From: Mytilisepta virgata
Lineage: Eukaryota > Mollusca > Bivalvia > Mytilida > Mytilidae
Assembly: GCA_028015205.1 (NCBI GenBank)
Contig: CM051512.1
Location: 19,127,139-19,191,138, forward strand
Direction of reading: 5' to 3'
DNA length: 64,000 nucleotides
The notes beneath the pieces are model-generated. The model was given only the letters and a program-made list of their open reading frames with translations. It made no database searches and was not told the origin of the DNA. The translations under genes were made by a program, and so were the position numbers. Of this stretch, positions 10,801 to 20,910 are shown one piece after another. The stretch's first letter is position 1. The number at the start of each line of letters is the position of its first letter.

Positions 10801-13800
10801 CCCAAATTATGTTCAGTTCTTTCTGTGGTACCTAGATTATGTTCAGTTGGTGTTGCACTTAGATTATGTTCAGTTGTTGCTGTTGTACCCAGATTATGTT
10901 CAGTTGTTTCTGTACCTAGATTATGTTCAGTTGTTGTACCTAGATTATGTTCACTTGATGTTGTACCCAGATTATATTCAGTTGCTGTTGTACCTAGATT
11001 ATGTTCAGTTGTTTCTTTGGTACCTAGATTATGTTCAGTTGTTTCTGTGGTACCTAGATTATGTTCAGTTGCTGTTGTACCTAGATTATGTTCAGTTGTT
11101 TCTGTGGTACCTGGATTATGTTCAGTTGCTGTTGTACCTAGATTATGTACAGTTGGTGTTGTTGTACCCAGATAATGTTCATTTGGAGGTGTTGTAACCA
11201 GATAATGTTCCTTTGGTGTTGTACCTAGATTATGTTCAGTTGTTTCTGTGGTACCTGGATTATGTTCAGTTGCTGTTGTACCTAGATTATGTACAGTTGT
11301 TGCTGTTGTACCCAGATTATGTTCAGTTGTTGCTGTTGTACCCAGATTATGTTCAGTTGTTTCTGTGGTATGTAGATGATGTTCAGTTGGTCTTGGTGTC
11401 CCCAGATTATTTTCACTTGGTGTATTTGTACCTAGATTATGTACAGTTGTTGCTGGTGTACCTAGATTATGTTCAGTTGTTTCTGTGGTACGTAGATTAT
11501 GTTCAGTTGGTGTTGGTGTACCCAGATTATTTTCACTTGGTGTATTTGTACCTAGATTATGTACAGTTGTTGCTGTTGTACCCAGGTTATGTTCAGTTGT
11601 TTCTGTGGTACGTAGATTATGTTCAGTTGGTGTTGTACCCAGATTATGTTGATTTGATGTTGTACCCAGATTATGTTGATTTGATGTTGTACCCAGATTA
11701 TGTTCACTTGGTGTTGTACCTAGATTATGTTCAGTTTGTGTTGTTATACCCAGATTATGTTCAGTTGGTGTTGTAACCAAATTTTGAGCAAGCGGTGTTG
11801 TTGAACCTAGATTATGTTCAGTTGGTGCGGTGCCTATATTATTTTCACTAGGTGTTGTTATACCCACATTATGTTCAGTTGGTGTTGTTGTACCTAGATT
11901 TTTTTTATTAGGTGTTTTTCTCTCGGCATTGTGTACAGTTACTGTTCTACTCAGATTATATTTAGTAGGTGGTGTTGTACCTATGATATGTGTAGTTGGT
12001 GTAGTTTTCGCTTGATTATGTTCAGATGGTTTTAGTGTTCCAGGGTTAGGCTCAGTCGGTGTAGATGTGTCCAGATTATGGTTAGCTCTGGATATTGTGT
12101 CCATATTATGGTTAGTTTGTGAAGTTGCACTTAGGTTATTTTCATTTGGCGTTGTATCCACAGTTGGTGTTGTTGCTTCCAGAGTATTTTTGGTTGATGT
12201 AGTTGGACCCAGATTTTGTGCAGTTTGTGCTGTTGTTTCAATGTTATGTGTAGTTTTCGGTGGTGTATCCAGTTTATGTCCAGTTGTTTCTTGTTTTATT
12301 ATGACATTTATATCGTGACTTGTAGATTTAGATCTACCCTGATTATTTTCTTCAGATGGGGTACTACCAATAGTATAAGCGGTTGGTTTTTTTCTGCTAG
12401 GACTAGGTTTGGTTTCTGTTTTTGTGCCAGTTTCTGTTGTAGTTTCCAGATAATGTATTGTTGGCAATGTTGTACCTTTATTAAGCCCTACTGAAGCCAT
12501 TTTACCACCATCAAATTCAGTTGTTGTTTGTTGTAAATTATTTTGTGCACTGGTACTTTCAAGATGTTTTTGTTGTCCTTTAGTTGAATAGAGAATATTT
12601 GATTTTGTTCTGGTTTCAGTTAAAGTTGTACTGAGTGTAGTAGTTTCATATTCAGTTTGAATTAGATTTTCAGTTACTGAATAAGGATTAGTTATTTTAG
12701 TTAGTGTGTTAGGTTGAGATTCAGTCTGGATAACATTTTTGATGTCTGTGGCTGTTACATGAAAATTATCAGTTGTTGTTTCAGACTCACTTTGGATTGA
12801 ATTTGTGTTTGCTGTAGTTGTTTCAGATTGTTTTTGAGTTGGTGGTGTTGATTCATGTTTTGTTAAGATCAAATATTCAGTTGTTGTAGATCTTTCAGTA
12901 ATATTTTGATTTTGTTTTGTAGTTTCATGTTCAGTTGAGATAACATTTTCAGCTGCTGTAGTTGCTTCTGTTAGATTGTTAGGTGTTGTAGTTGTATCAG
13001 ATTTGCTTTGAATTAAATTTTCAGTAGTTGTTGTTTTAGTGAGTTCTACAGTTGATGTAGTTATTTCAGGTTTAGTTTGGATTGAATTATTTATTTCTGT
13101 AGTTCTGTCAATATGTTCAGTGTATGTAGATGTTTGTGTTGCAGTTATAGGTATATGTTCTGTTGCTGTAGTTGTTTCAATGAGATTTAAGGTTGATGTG
13201 GTTATTTCAGGTTCAGTCTGGATTAAAGTTTCGGTTGCTGTTGTTGTATCAACAATTTTTGCAGTTGGTGTAGGTGGTTGGGTTGCCATTGGAAGTAAAG
13301 TTTCTGCTGTTGTAGTTGTTTCAATGGGTGTTATGGTTGATATTGTTATTTCATTTTCAGTCTGGATTAAATTTTCAATTGCTGTAGTTCTGTCAGGAAT
13401 TTTATCAGTGGATTTAAATGTTTTGGGTTCAGTTAGAAGTAAATATTCCTGAATTGTAGTTGTTTCAATTAAATATTTAGTCTCTGTTGATGGTTCAGTT
13501 GATTTATTTGATGTTGTAGCTGTTTCAGATGTGGTATGGGCTAAATTTTCACTTGCTTTACTTGTTTTAATGAGATTACCAGTTAGTGTGGTACTTTCCG
13601 ATTTAGTTGTTTCAGCTAAATTTTGCATTGGTTTAGTTACTTGAGGTTTATTTTTTATTAAATTTTTAGATGGTGTAGTTTTTCCAATAATATTTTGAGT
13701 TGGTACATTAGTTTCTGGTTCAGTTGGAATAAAAGTTTTCATTAAGTTAGTTGTTTCACTTGGAGTTGCAACAGCTGTTTTGGGTTCTTTTTTGGTTAAT

Positions 13801-15629
13801 TGAGTAGGATTATTTGTTAATTGAACAACTTTGCCTTGGGTAGGTTGAGGTGTCTGCAGGGCATGAGAAGGTTGGGGTGTTGGTTGGAAGACTTGGTCTT
13901 GTGTAGGATGTTGTGGTGATGGTTGGCCTTGAGTAGTATAAGCTGTTGGTTGAACAACTTGGCCTTGGGTAGGATGGGGTGTTGGTTGGTCTGTTTTGTC
14001 AAGGTTAGGGTGAGGTGTTGAAGAACTTAATTGGGCATGATACGGAGTTGGTGTCTTATGGTCCATTTTTCCTTGTGTAGGAGAAAATTTTGGTGAAGAA
14101 GGGTAAGTCGTTTTAATTTGATTTTCTGTATTAGAAAATGTGATTGAACTTACTTGACTTATTGTGGGACTACTTATACCAGAGTGTCTAGGCATAGTAC
14201 TTTGGCTTTGAATTGTGTATGAATTTTGTGTTTTTGTAACTTCCTCTGAAGATTTTGTCTCTATGCTAGGTGGAAAAGATATAAATTTAGTTTCTTCATT
14301 GGACATTTTTGTTGTTGTTGGGTGAAATGTTGTTTCTGTTGTTAAATTTTGTGTTGTTGACATTGTTTCAGTAGAAGTTGTTTGATATTCTGTTGTTGTA
14401 GAACACACATCTTGTCCATGTTTGTAAAATTCAGTCATATTATATCCAGAAAGTTTTGGTGGTTGAGCACACTTTGGAATAATTCTCCAATGATTATGTG
14501 ATAAAAATTCTCCGAACCACAGTATCTCACAATTGCAAACCAAAGGATTGCGGCTGAGAATAAGTTGCGGTTTTGTATCAGAATTTAAATAATTCACCAT
14601 TGTATCTGGCAGTGTTGTCAAAAAGTTCCCTGCCAAATTGAGAAATTTAATTTTACAATTCTGAGTAGCACCTAGCTGAATTTGGGTCATGTTGTTGAAG
14701 GCCAGACTAAGTGATTTAAGTTCAACGTTTGCTAAACTCTTACTTTTTAAAACTTGAATAGAGTTTCCCTGTAATGCTACTCTCCCGTTCCTACCAGAAA
14801 TATGTTTTAATGCCTCCCTTGGTATTACTGTTAGTCTATTAAAAGATAAATCCAAAAGTGTTATCCCGGATCCGTTAAAGGAACTGTTTGAAACTGAGGA
14901 AATCCAATTCCGTCCAAGCCTGAGTATCTCAAGTGTTGCTAATCCATTAAATAATCCATCGTGAAGAACAATCAGTTTATTTGAAATTAAACTAATTTCT
15001 TTAATGTTTTTCAACATTTGGAAGGCATTTCTTCCAATTGAATTTATCTGGTTTTTGTTCAGATCTAATTTTTTCAAATTTGTTAATCCGTTGAAAGTTC
15101 TATTTGTAATGGTTTTGAGTTGGTTGTCAGCTAATTGAAGCTCTGTAAGACGGTCAAGGAATTCAAAAACATTATCATCCAAACTGTTCAATTTGTTTTT
15201 GTTGAAATTAATAACTTTCAAAGCATCAGGACCTTCAAAGTTGGATTTTTCAAGGATATAAATATCATTATTAGAAACATCTAATGATTTTAGATACGTA
15301 CAGTTTATGAATACTGAACCCCAAAATTCACGTAACTTGAAATTGTTTATTTTGACACTTTCAAGGTCATTTATACCTATAAAGTAAAAATCCTTGAGAA
15401 TTCCTGAGCTCACATGTCCATTCTTAAACACAACATTTTTGACCGTTTTTGGTAAGAGCTGAAAATCTTGTCCATCACTACATGTAACATTTTCAACATC
15501 ACCAATGCTGTTTGTTTCACACACTGTACATGATCGCGGACAAGACTGACTATATGTTCCTCGTAAAATCACGCAAAATATAACAATAAATCCCAAATAG
15601 CAGGATTGTTTTAAAATCCTGATCTCCAT
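7806..15629 (-). CDS. Giant LRR-mucin single-pass membrane protein, intronless
   Basis: This is an uninterrupted frame of 2607 codons. Residues 1-27 form a signal peptide; 29-60 are an LRR N-cap with CPRSCTVC; about 65-355 hold roughly ten leucine-rich repeats (for example LTELQLADNQLKTI, LKKLDLNKNQINSI); about 361-409 are an LRR C-cap (NPLVCNCEILWF with later Cys). Then come some 2100 residues of Thr/Ser/Pro-rich, mucin-like sequence with two tandem-repeat blocks. A transmembrane helix lies at about 2533-2554, followed by a 53-residue tail starting RKRLNRR. The architecture resembles platelet glycoprotein Ib alpha (LRR cap plus mucin stalk plus one helix), but I claim no orthology. A stalked surface receptor or adhesion protein is likely. 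The ATG at 15629 directly precedes the signal peptide; a second ATG at 15636 is out of frame. The whole CDS lies antisense inside a KIF13 intron. Confidence 0.85.
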   Translation of the reverse strand: MEIRILKQSCYLGFIVIFCVILRGTYSQSCPRSCTVCETNSIGDVENVTCSDGQDFQLLPKTVKNVVFKNGHVSSGILKDFYFIGINDLESVKINNFKLREFWGSVFINCTYLKSLDVSNNDIYILEKSNFEGPDALKVINFNKNKLNSLDDNVFEFLDRLTELQLADNQLKTITNRTFNGLTNLKKLDLNKNQINSIGRNAFQMLKNIKEISLISNKLIVLHDGLFNGLATLEILRLGRNWISSVSNSSFNGSGITLLDLSFNRLTVIPREALKHISGRNGRVALQGNSIQVLKSKSLANVELKSLSLAFNNMTQIQLGATQNCKIKFLNLAGNFLTTLPDTMVNYLNSDTKPQLILSRNPLVCNCEILWFGEFLSHNHWRIIPKCAQPPKLSGYNMTEFYKHGQDVCSTTTEYQTTSTETMSTTQNLTTETTFHPTTTKMSNEETKFISFPPSIETKSSEEVTKTQNSYTIQSQSTMPRHSGISSPTISQVSSITFSNTENQIKTTYPSSPKFSPTQGKMDHKTPTPYHAQLSSSTPHPNLDKTDQPTPHPTQGQVVQPTAYTTQGQPSPQHPTQDQVFQPTPQPSHALQTPQPTQGKVVQLTNNPTQLTKKEPKTAVATPSETTNLMKTFIPTEPETNVPTQNIIGKTTPSKNLIKNKPQVTKPMQNLAETTKSESTTLTGNLIKTSKASENLAHTTSETATTSNKSTEPSTETKYLIETTTIQEYLLLTEPKTFKSTDKIPDRTTAIENLIQTENEITISTITPIETTTTAETLLPMATQPPTPTAKIVDTTTATETLIQTEPEITTSTLNLIETTTATEHIPITATQTSTYTEHIDRTTEINNSIQTKPEITTSTVELTKTTTTENLIQSKSDTTTTPNNLTEATTAAENVISTEHETTKQNQNITERSTTTEYLILTKHESTPPTQKQSETTTANTNSIQSESETTTDNFHVTATDIKNVIQTESQPNTLTKITNPYSVTENLIQTEYETTTLSTTLTETRTKSNILYSTKGQQKHLESTSAQNNLQQTTTEFDGGKMASVGLNKGTTLPTIHYLETTTETGTKTETKPSPSRKKPTAYTIGSTPSEENNQGRSKSTSHDINVIIKQETTGHKLDTPPKTTHNIETTAQTAQNLGPTTSTKNTLEATTPTVDTTPNENNLSATSQTNHNMDTISRANHNLDTSTPTEPNPGTLKPSEHNQAKTTPTTHIIGTTPPTKYNLSRTVTVHNAERKTPNKKNLGTTTPTEHNVGITTPSENNIGTAPTEHNLGSTTPLAQNLVTTPTEHNLGITTQTEHNLGTTPSEHNLGTTSNQHNLGTTSNQHNLGTTPTEHNLRTTETTEHNLGTTATTVHNLGTNTPSENNLGTPTPTEHNLRTTETTEHNLGTPATTVHNLGTNTPSENNLGTPRPTEHHLHTTETTEHNLGTTATTEHNLGTTATTVHNLGTTATEHNPGTTETTEHNLGTTPKEHYLVTTPPNEHYLGTTTPTVHNLGTTATEHNPGTTETTEHNLGTTATEHNLGTTETTEHNLGTKETTEHNLGTTATEYNLGTTSSEHNLGTTTEHNLGTETTEHNLGTTATTEHNLSATPTEHNLGTTERTEHNLGTPTLTVQNLGTMPKEHNLVTTPPNEHYLGTTVPTVHNLGTTATEHNLGTTATEHILGTTETTEYNLGTTATTVHYLGTTTPSVHNLGTTPTEHNLDTTPTEHNLSTTETTEHNLGTIATEHNLGTTETTEHNMGTTETTKHNLGTTATTEHNLGTTTSENNLDTTPTEHNLDTTPTEHNLSTTETTEHNLGTTATEHNLGTPTPTEHNLGTTETTEHNLSTTATTVHYMSTTTPSVHNPGTSNQHNLGTTPTEHNLRITETTEHNLGTTTSTVHNLGTTPTVHNLGTTPKEHNLVTTPPNEHYLSTTTSPEHNLGTTTPTVHNLGTTTKEHNLVTTPPNEHNLGTTTPTEHNLGTKTPTEHTLNTTPTEHNLGTTTPTVHYLSTTPKEHNMVTTPPNEHNLGTTTPTEHNLVTKTPTEHNMRTIPSEHYLVTTPSEEHNLGTKMLNKQSTNSLMEHNKSTRTLSNYTQITTLTELNMITTILNEHNLDMTSPTGHNLDKTRTNEHNMGITPNDHYLGTTSQTEYNLGITSSAPDLDTTSPNEHNLHKTTHKKNNQDTVTPTELILGNTSPTGHSLVITSTSNNLDTTTLTDHNLGITTSGEHYLGIITPKSHKLDTTTQTGHSPSKKSSQTKTSVSKMSTTRGNLQSIKPILTKTSVSQISTITENLPSTKPILTKTSVSQISTSTGNLPSTKPILTKTSVSQISTSTGNLPSTKPILTKTSVSQISTSTGNLPSTKPILTKASVSQISTSTGNLPSTKPILTKTSVSQISTTTGNLPNTNPILTKASDSQISISTENLPTTSSAQTLASVNQESNSTENSTPTTRILQKLTSPFSLRNTIFTQTVNKTIIKSTKQNKITPYSSTVGHIKATQKSTQKLSTQNVIKNSVFRTISPKNPPTTTTSNSKSEQSRNKNNSDDNFLKIGLPIIIILVLALIIFIVTIVRKRLNRRYEEDQALIKFHKNMWKYYHGLDKDPLGPAKPIFTHKFTDDRKSLYF
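8395..8922 (-). repeat. 66-bp coding repeat in the LRR-mucin gene
   Basis: About eight tandem 66-bp units encode a 22-residue repeat of the form TKTSVSQISTSTGNLPST + KPIL. The central units are almost identical at the DNA level and the outer ones diverge. They lie at about residues 2235-2411, between the larger repeat block and the membrane helix. Thr and Ser make up over a third of the unit, as expected for an O-glycosylated stalk. Confidence 0.9.
9475..11960 (-). repeat. 27/30/33-bp coding minisatellite in the LRR-mucin gene
   Basis: Roughly 90 tandem units encode TEHNLGTTP or ETTEHNLGTT and close variants. Unit lengths are mixed but nearly all multiples of three (9, 10 or 11 codons), so the protein frame is kept. 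Higher-order blocks recur, such as PKEHNLVTTPPNEHYLGT followed by TVHNLGTT. The same lack of stops makes the opposite strand look open (for example 10157-11776); those plus-strand frames are shadows. Confidence 0.92.
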
Positions 15630-17471
15630 ACTCCATAAATTTTCAGCCTTTAAAGTTAGAATGTGTTTTGTTTCGCTTTTTTGTCTTTGCTTATTTTTAC
15701 TTTTCCAATATCACAAAATGTGTAAGCATTGTTATTTAATTAGCTTATTGTCTCTCTTGCTTAATTTAAACTTTCACATTACAGTTGATTTTTTATCAAC
15801 AGTTTATAGATTTCAAGGTTTTATCTAATTAATGATTTCAGTTTTTTCACAATCTCACAGAATGAACTTTAAAGTCTATTGAATACACCTTTGTATAGAA
15901 GTGCACCTTAGATGCAACTTAAACGACCATGAGTTATCCTGTTTACGTACTAGTGAATTGCTTTGAACCATATTTAGGGATTATGTTTTGAAATTTAGTA
16001 AAAAGATTTTACAGTGTGATCAAACTTATATGAACTTCAAGATTTTCTTTTACCGGAATTTGCAGTGAAAACCTCTGGTGAATCATAGGTTGGTGAAGTT
16101 TTTTGGGGGTCGAACAGCTCCAAACATTGACGAATGAAAATTTGGTTTGCTCTCACTCATTCAGCATCTGATTGTATTAATGTGCACATATTTATTCTCA
16201 TGGAAAATCCCAAAACATCAGTAGAGTTGAAGCTGTATCTCAGGAAATAAAAGATATCACACTAGCCCTGTTAACACTGAAGTTTGGGTTTGAATCATAG
16301 GGCTTTCATTATCTTTTGATTACCATAGAAATCTACAAGCATTACTTTCAATAATTATTTAAATAATTTTTATAGAATTCCTAATTTTTGTTTGTACGAA
16401 TCAGATTTCTTTGCTGGTGAAGATGATTAGCAGGTAGACAGGATTGTGGAAGATTGCCCATTTTTCCTGACAAAGTTTGGCTGACCTCTTCAGGTTCTCC
16501 AACTTCAACAACCTTGACCAATAAAATCTTACCACCTGGATGTGGCTAAATCTTTGGAAATAACAAAAAATCTCAAAAAATAAATTATTTGATACCAATT
16601 TTGATGCCACAGATTCTGTTTATTACCTCTTTTCACAAATGTAATACTATGACCTGAATTTTAGGGTCTTTCAATTGTGGATTTTTTGCATTTATAAAAA
16701 AATAACAATGTGAAAGAATGGATAAAGTGGATTAATTCTTGACACGAAATCCTTACTTCGTCTTGTACATGTGACAAAGTTTAAGCAAATGAACAGTACA
16801 TTTATTTTGGTAGCATGATGCACATAAGAAAAATGAAAGCTAAAAAATAGATAAAAGGAAAGATTCAGATCCTCCAGACTGAAAAAAAAAGCATTTTGTA
16901 CAGTCATACAGTCATTGAATACACCCCTCCGTCCTATCACAAACATTTCTGAGATTTTACTGTAAACCATTTACAAGACTTGTATCAATTAAAGGCGAGC
17001 AGATGTTGATTAAGTCATTCAAAATGAAGAGAAAAGTTGTCAAACAAATTATCAGTACCTTTATTTACTGATAAAAAATTCCATTTTAAGCACCTAAGTC
17101 AAAATAATATGCTTTTAATTTTCTGGAGATAAAGGGCAAAGGTCGAAAACGTCTCTTTCACATCCAAGATTAACTGAGTTTATTCTATAAGATTAAGGAA
17201 TATTTGAAAAGATTAAAATTAATTAATCATTTGATGATTTTAAAAGACGATTGATAGGTAATAATCTATTGGCAATTTATAATATGTGGTGACTTCAATT
17301 TTGTGGTAAATCTTTCTTGTTTTAGATGTATGTCTCCTGCACATTCATCTGCAGGTGAAAATGTCAAATTTTAAAGAATAAACGAGTCTTAATCGTGATT
17401 TTTCTTTAAAAACAGAATATTTTTCCCTCTGTTAAAATATGAAGTACAACTTTTCTAAGCTGTCAGAATTC
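15630..17471. other. Spacer upstream of the LRR-mucin gene
   Basis: This is AT-rich intronic sequence relative to KIF13 and would contain the promoter and 5' UTR of the minus-strand gene starting at 15629. I see no clear TATA box, exon or repeat that I can defend. Short frames at 16401-16970 show no recognisable protein. Confidence 0.4.
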
Positions 17472-17869
17472 TTAAGGATGATCGCTGGTCTAATAGGAAA
17501 TAAATAGGATTTGAAATAGGTGTTTTAGTTTGAGAGAACATATGAGTAGTAAACAAATAAGCAAGAAAAAAATATAGGTTCATGTGCTCATTTTAGAGCT
17601 ATAAAGCTTTGAAAATTTGCAGGAAATAGGTTTTCTCTGGATTTTTCATTGTATTTGCATTGACAACTACAGTCTCGCAAAGATGTATGAAAAAATAAAA
17701 AGGATTTCATAAAATTTTGTCAAATACCATTTTAAGGAATATATATGATTGAATTATAAAAGAAAAAGTGGGGGTTCCTGGGCAAAAAATTTCGTTTAAG
17801 AAAGGATAAAACCCGAGGATTCTGAAAATCTGACAAAAAGACCAAGACATGACCAGCAAGCATCCTTAA
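17472..17869 (-). mobile_element. TTAA-flanked MITE, copy 2
   Basis: This 398-bp copy of the element at 3893 lies in the opposite orientation and is again bounded by TTAA (CTTAAGGATGATCGCTGG ... GCATCCTTAAT). Similarity is full-length, with scattered substitutions. Confidence 0.85.
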
Positions 17870-18689
17870 TTCATGAGCATTATTAGTGTTGCTGGTGGGG
17901 GGGGAGGACTATTAGTCCCTTTCAGGACCGTTCTAGTTAGTGGTAGTATTATCTCTCATAATAATTGGTTCTGGTTAAATTTTTACAGTATTCTGATCAA
18001 TTTCAAAATTTGGAAAATGTGATTAAATGAAATAATCCCATGTGATATATATATATATAGATTCTACAATGATGACCAGTTGATAATGAAATTTATAAAC
18101 TCGACATAATTATATTTTCATTTTTAAAGTGCAAGGCTTGTCCAAGCAGTTTTAAAAAAGAAAATTTAATTATCGAGAGTTCATAAATTTCATAATAAAC
18201 TGGTTAAGAGATTTAAAATTTGTAAAGAGGGATTTTTTAAGTTATACTCGTATGTAAATAACTAGAATAAAACAAACTAAAGAAATAATATTATTGTACA
18301 TTGAATCACATTTCTATATTTTTTAAATAAAACAGAATAATGTGAAAATTTAACATTATCACTTGTTATACATGGGAGAGATAGGCAAGCATGATTCCTT
18401 AACTACATGTTAATGCCCAATGATTGGGACATATACCAGAGGACACCTCTTTCAGCAATAGACTCATTGAAGCCTTTAGTTTGGTCTAATGTTACACAAA
18501 GATATGCATATATTTTAAATGAAAAAAACTTCTTTTTTTTTAATTTGTTAAAATACTTATAAAAAAAAAATTCTAATTGCCAAACACATAAGTATTGCTA
18601 TAAAAGCATGAATAAACAAATACCTGTTCTGTCAAAAATATTTGAAAAAATTAATTTATTTCAATATGACAAACGCACATAATAAAATG

Positions 18690-18819
18690 TACTGTATTTT
18701 CTGGACTATAAGTCTATGTCGACTATAGGTCTAATTGATACTTTCTCCATAGACTTATAATGGTAACATAGTCATTTTAAAGTAAAAAAGTCTCGACCTA
18801 TAGGCAGGAAAATACAGTA
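18690..18819. mobile_element. Short foldback MITE (TACTGTATTTTC ends)
   Basis: This 130-bp element has ends TACTGTATTTTC and GAAAATACAGTA, and its arms continue imperfectly (GGACTATAAGTC...). The CAGT-type ends with TA fit a Tc1/mariner-like non-autonomous element. It lies just downstream of the stop of the minus-strand gene at 18847, before a reverse-strand AATAAA at 18660-18655, so it may sit in that gene's 3' UTR. Confidence 0.7.
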
Positions 18820-18846
18820 CATCAATTTAATAAAAAATAAAGAACT

Positions 18847-19776
18847 TTAACTTTTAGTAATTTCTGTTTCTTTTTCAAAGTTTATAGTTGATTGCAATCC
18901 ATCATCTGTTGTTATGGTGATAGCTACAATATTGTTGTCATGGCAACTACTTTCTGTCTCTTGTTTGTCCATTATGTTTTTTGTAACATTACATTCTTCA
19001 CTTTTTGGAGAATTGACATTTTGTGAAAATTCATTTCCCAATAGATCACAATCTAAAGATAAATCAGTCACTTGAATTTCATTTTTGTTGCAGGTAGATT
19101 GGGAGGTTTCTTTTACTATCTCAGTACACTCTTTAAGTTCAAGATCGTCAGGATAATTTCCTTTCCTCTTAGAGTTACCTCCCATTTTAATCTCTGGTTC
19201 TTTATACTTTTTCTGTTTCCCAGAATTTTTCTTTTTCTTGACGATGTTTTCTTGTTTCAGTGAAATGGCTGCCATATGGAAAATACTCTTTCCATTTTCG
19301 TCATTTGAAATATTTGCATTTTCTACAGAAATAGAACTATCACATTGTTTATTTCTTGTATCTTCGTCAGTTAATTGTTTATTTTTTGTATCTTCATCAG
19401 TTAATTCCATATTGATATTATTCCCTTTATTTTGTTTATTTTTATTAACATTTACATCTGAATTGAAATCATCTTGAGATAAAACACTAATTTCTGAATT
19501 TCTCCGAGGACTTCGTAATTTCAGTTGCTGCATTAAAAGCTTCATGCTTTCCTTCTCAAAATCCTTTGAAATCATTGACGCTGATTTAACTTTAATTCTT
19601 TTCACCTGCTTCACATCTAAGCTTGGATTTGTTCTTGGCCTCGATAAAAATTTGCATATGAGGTAAAATATAATATTCAGTCCTAGCAAAGTCATCAGAA
19701 TAGAAAATATAACTGTTGCCATGACAATATCAGATGATGATGCATACATATACAGCGAACTACTATTACTAGACAT
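18847..19776 (-). CDS. Small single-pass membrane protein with charged tail
   Basis: The 309-residue frame has no signal peptide. Residues 1-16 are short and Ser-rich with a sequon at Asn4. A hydrophobic helix spans about 17-43 (VMATVIFSILMTLLGLNI and onwards), followed by SRPR, so positive-inside predicts an outside N-terminus (type III). The cytoplasmic part is highly charged. It carries RSPRRNS (a basophilic kinase-type site), an exact 10-residue-step duplication LTDEDTKNKQ/LTDEDTRNKQ, and a Lys-rich cluster IVKKKKNSGKQKK. I do not recognise the family. TTTCCAG just upstream of the ATG (exon could start at 19784) is a possible acceptor, so a 5' non-coding exon may exist. The frame is closed upstream by a TGA. 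It is the middle of three minus-strand membrane-protein genes in this intron. Confidence 0.6.
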   Translation of the reverse strand: MSSNSSSLYMYASSSDIVMATVIFSILMTLLGLNIIFYLICKFLSRPRTNPSLDVKQVKRIKVKSASMISKDFEKESMKLLMQQLKLRSPRRNSEISVLSQDDFNSDVNVNKNKQNKGNNINMELTDEDTKNKQLTDEDTRNKQCDSSISVENANISNDENGKSIFHMAAISLKQENIVKKKKNSGKQKKYKEPEIKMGGNSKRKGNYPDDLELKECTEIVKETSQSTCNKNEIQVTDLSLDCDLLGNEFSQNVNSPKSEECNVTKNIMDKQETESSCHDNNIVAITITTDDGLQSTINFEKETEITKS

Positions 19777-19784
19777 TTTCCCTC

Positions 19785-20910
19785 CTGGAAATTCAAATTT
19801 GTCACAGATTTCTTCAAAATATGAAATAGCACTGACCTTTCACAAAGAAAATATATTTTGTTCCATCCTTCTGCTTTCTATGACTGTGCGATTAGATTGA
19901 ATCTGATTTTTCATTTTAATATTTCCTGAAGAACGGAAAGATGTTTAATTAAACATTACGCATCTAAAACTTTTAATAAATATATTTTTAGGCTTCATTG
20001 AATTAAACTTAGACACATGTATGGGGTATCATGCATGCATTGATTTTCATTAAGCCTTAATAATGTTTTATACATTTTCAACAAATAAAGCCACATTTCC
20101 AATATTGTTTCGTTAGTATTGCATAATAGATCGTGGCGTGTTTTCCAAAAAGATTAAAACTATAGCATCATTGGAATTTTCAAGTGTTCAGTAAACTGTA
20201 AAATTCTAAAAAATTCAATTTTGTGGATGGCAGAAATAATTGTTTCATGTTTGGCGATGATATCATAATCGATGTTAAATGCCCGTCGAATTTTCAAATG
20301 CCAAGCAGTGTTATCTTTATAGCAGCCACTTTGGGATAATTTTTATTCCATTGTATTTTCCATTAGTCTTTTATCATGCATTTTAGTTTGTTTAAACATT
20401 AAGTATTTTTTAGAACATAATTTCTAAATGCATACGGCACTTAGGATCTCAATAATACACATGTATAGACATATAAAATTAAGGGTACTTAGTTGTTTTA
20501 TGAAGATACAATTAAAACATGTAGACCATAGAATATATAAAGAACTCGATCTGCCTAGATTTTTTGTCTATTGTATCTTTTTTTAGGTAGCTTGACAATG
20601 ATTGTTAATGACAGTAAACTTTATTTTTAGACCAAATTTTACAACAAAAAATAATCTGGTGATTAGGATAGTGGAGAACAGCAAGTGGGCAAAACAGAGA
20701 TGATTGAAAATCTTGTTTGCTGTCTTTTGGACAGCTTCTTGTTTTTTGTGCGAAAAGTATTAATCCAGAAGTTTAAAAAATGAATTGGATAGATAGGTCT
20801 TTGTCAAGCTGAAACATGCGCTGTTTTCTGCTCTTTGGTCGGGTTGTTGTCTCTTTGACACATTCCCCGTTTACATTCTCTATTCTACTTTGTTATTTGC
20901 ATGAAACATC
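19785..20910. other. Spacer upstream of the 309-residue gene
   Basis: This is AT-rich sequence with no recognisable gene or repeat. It should hold the promoter or a 5' exon of the minus-strand gene ending at 18847. Confidence 0.35.

Noticed and set aside
10157..11776. Several long plus-strand frames with LYLDYVQLLLYPDYVQ-type repeats
   Set aside because: They are the antisense of the HNLGT coding minisatellite, open only because the units are multiples of three without stops. They have no signal, start context or independent evidence.
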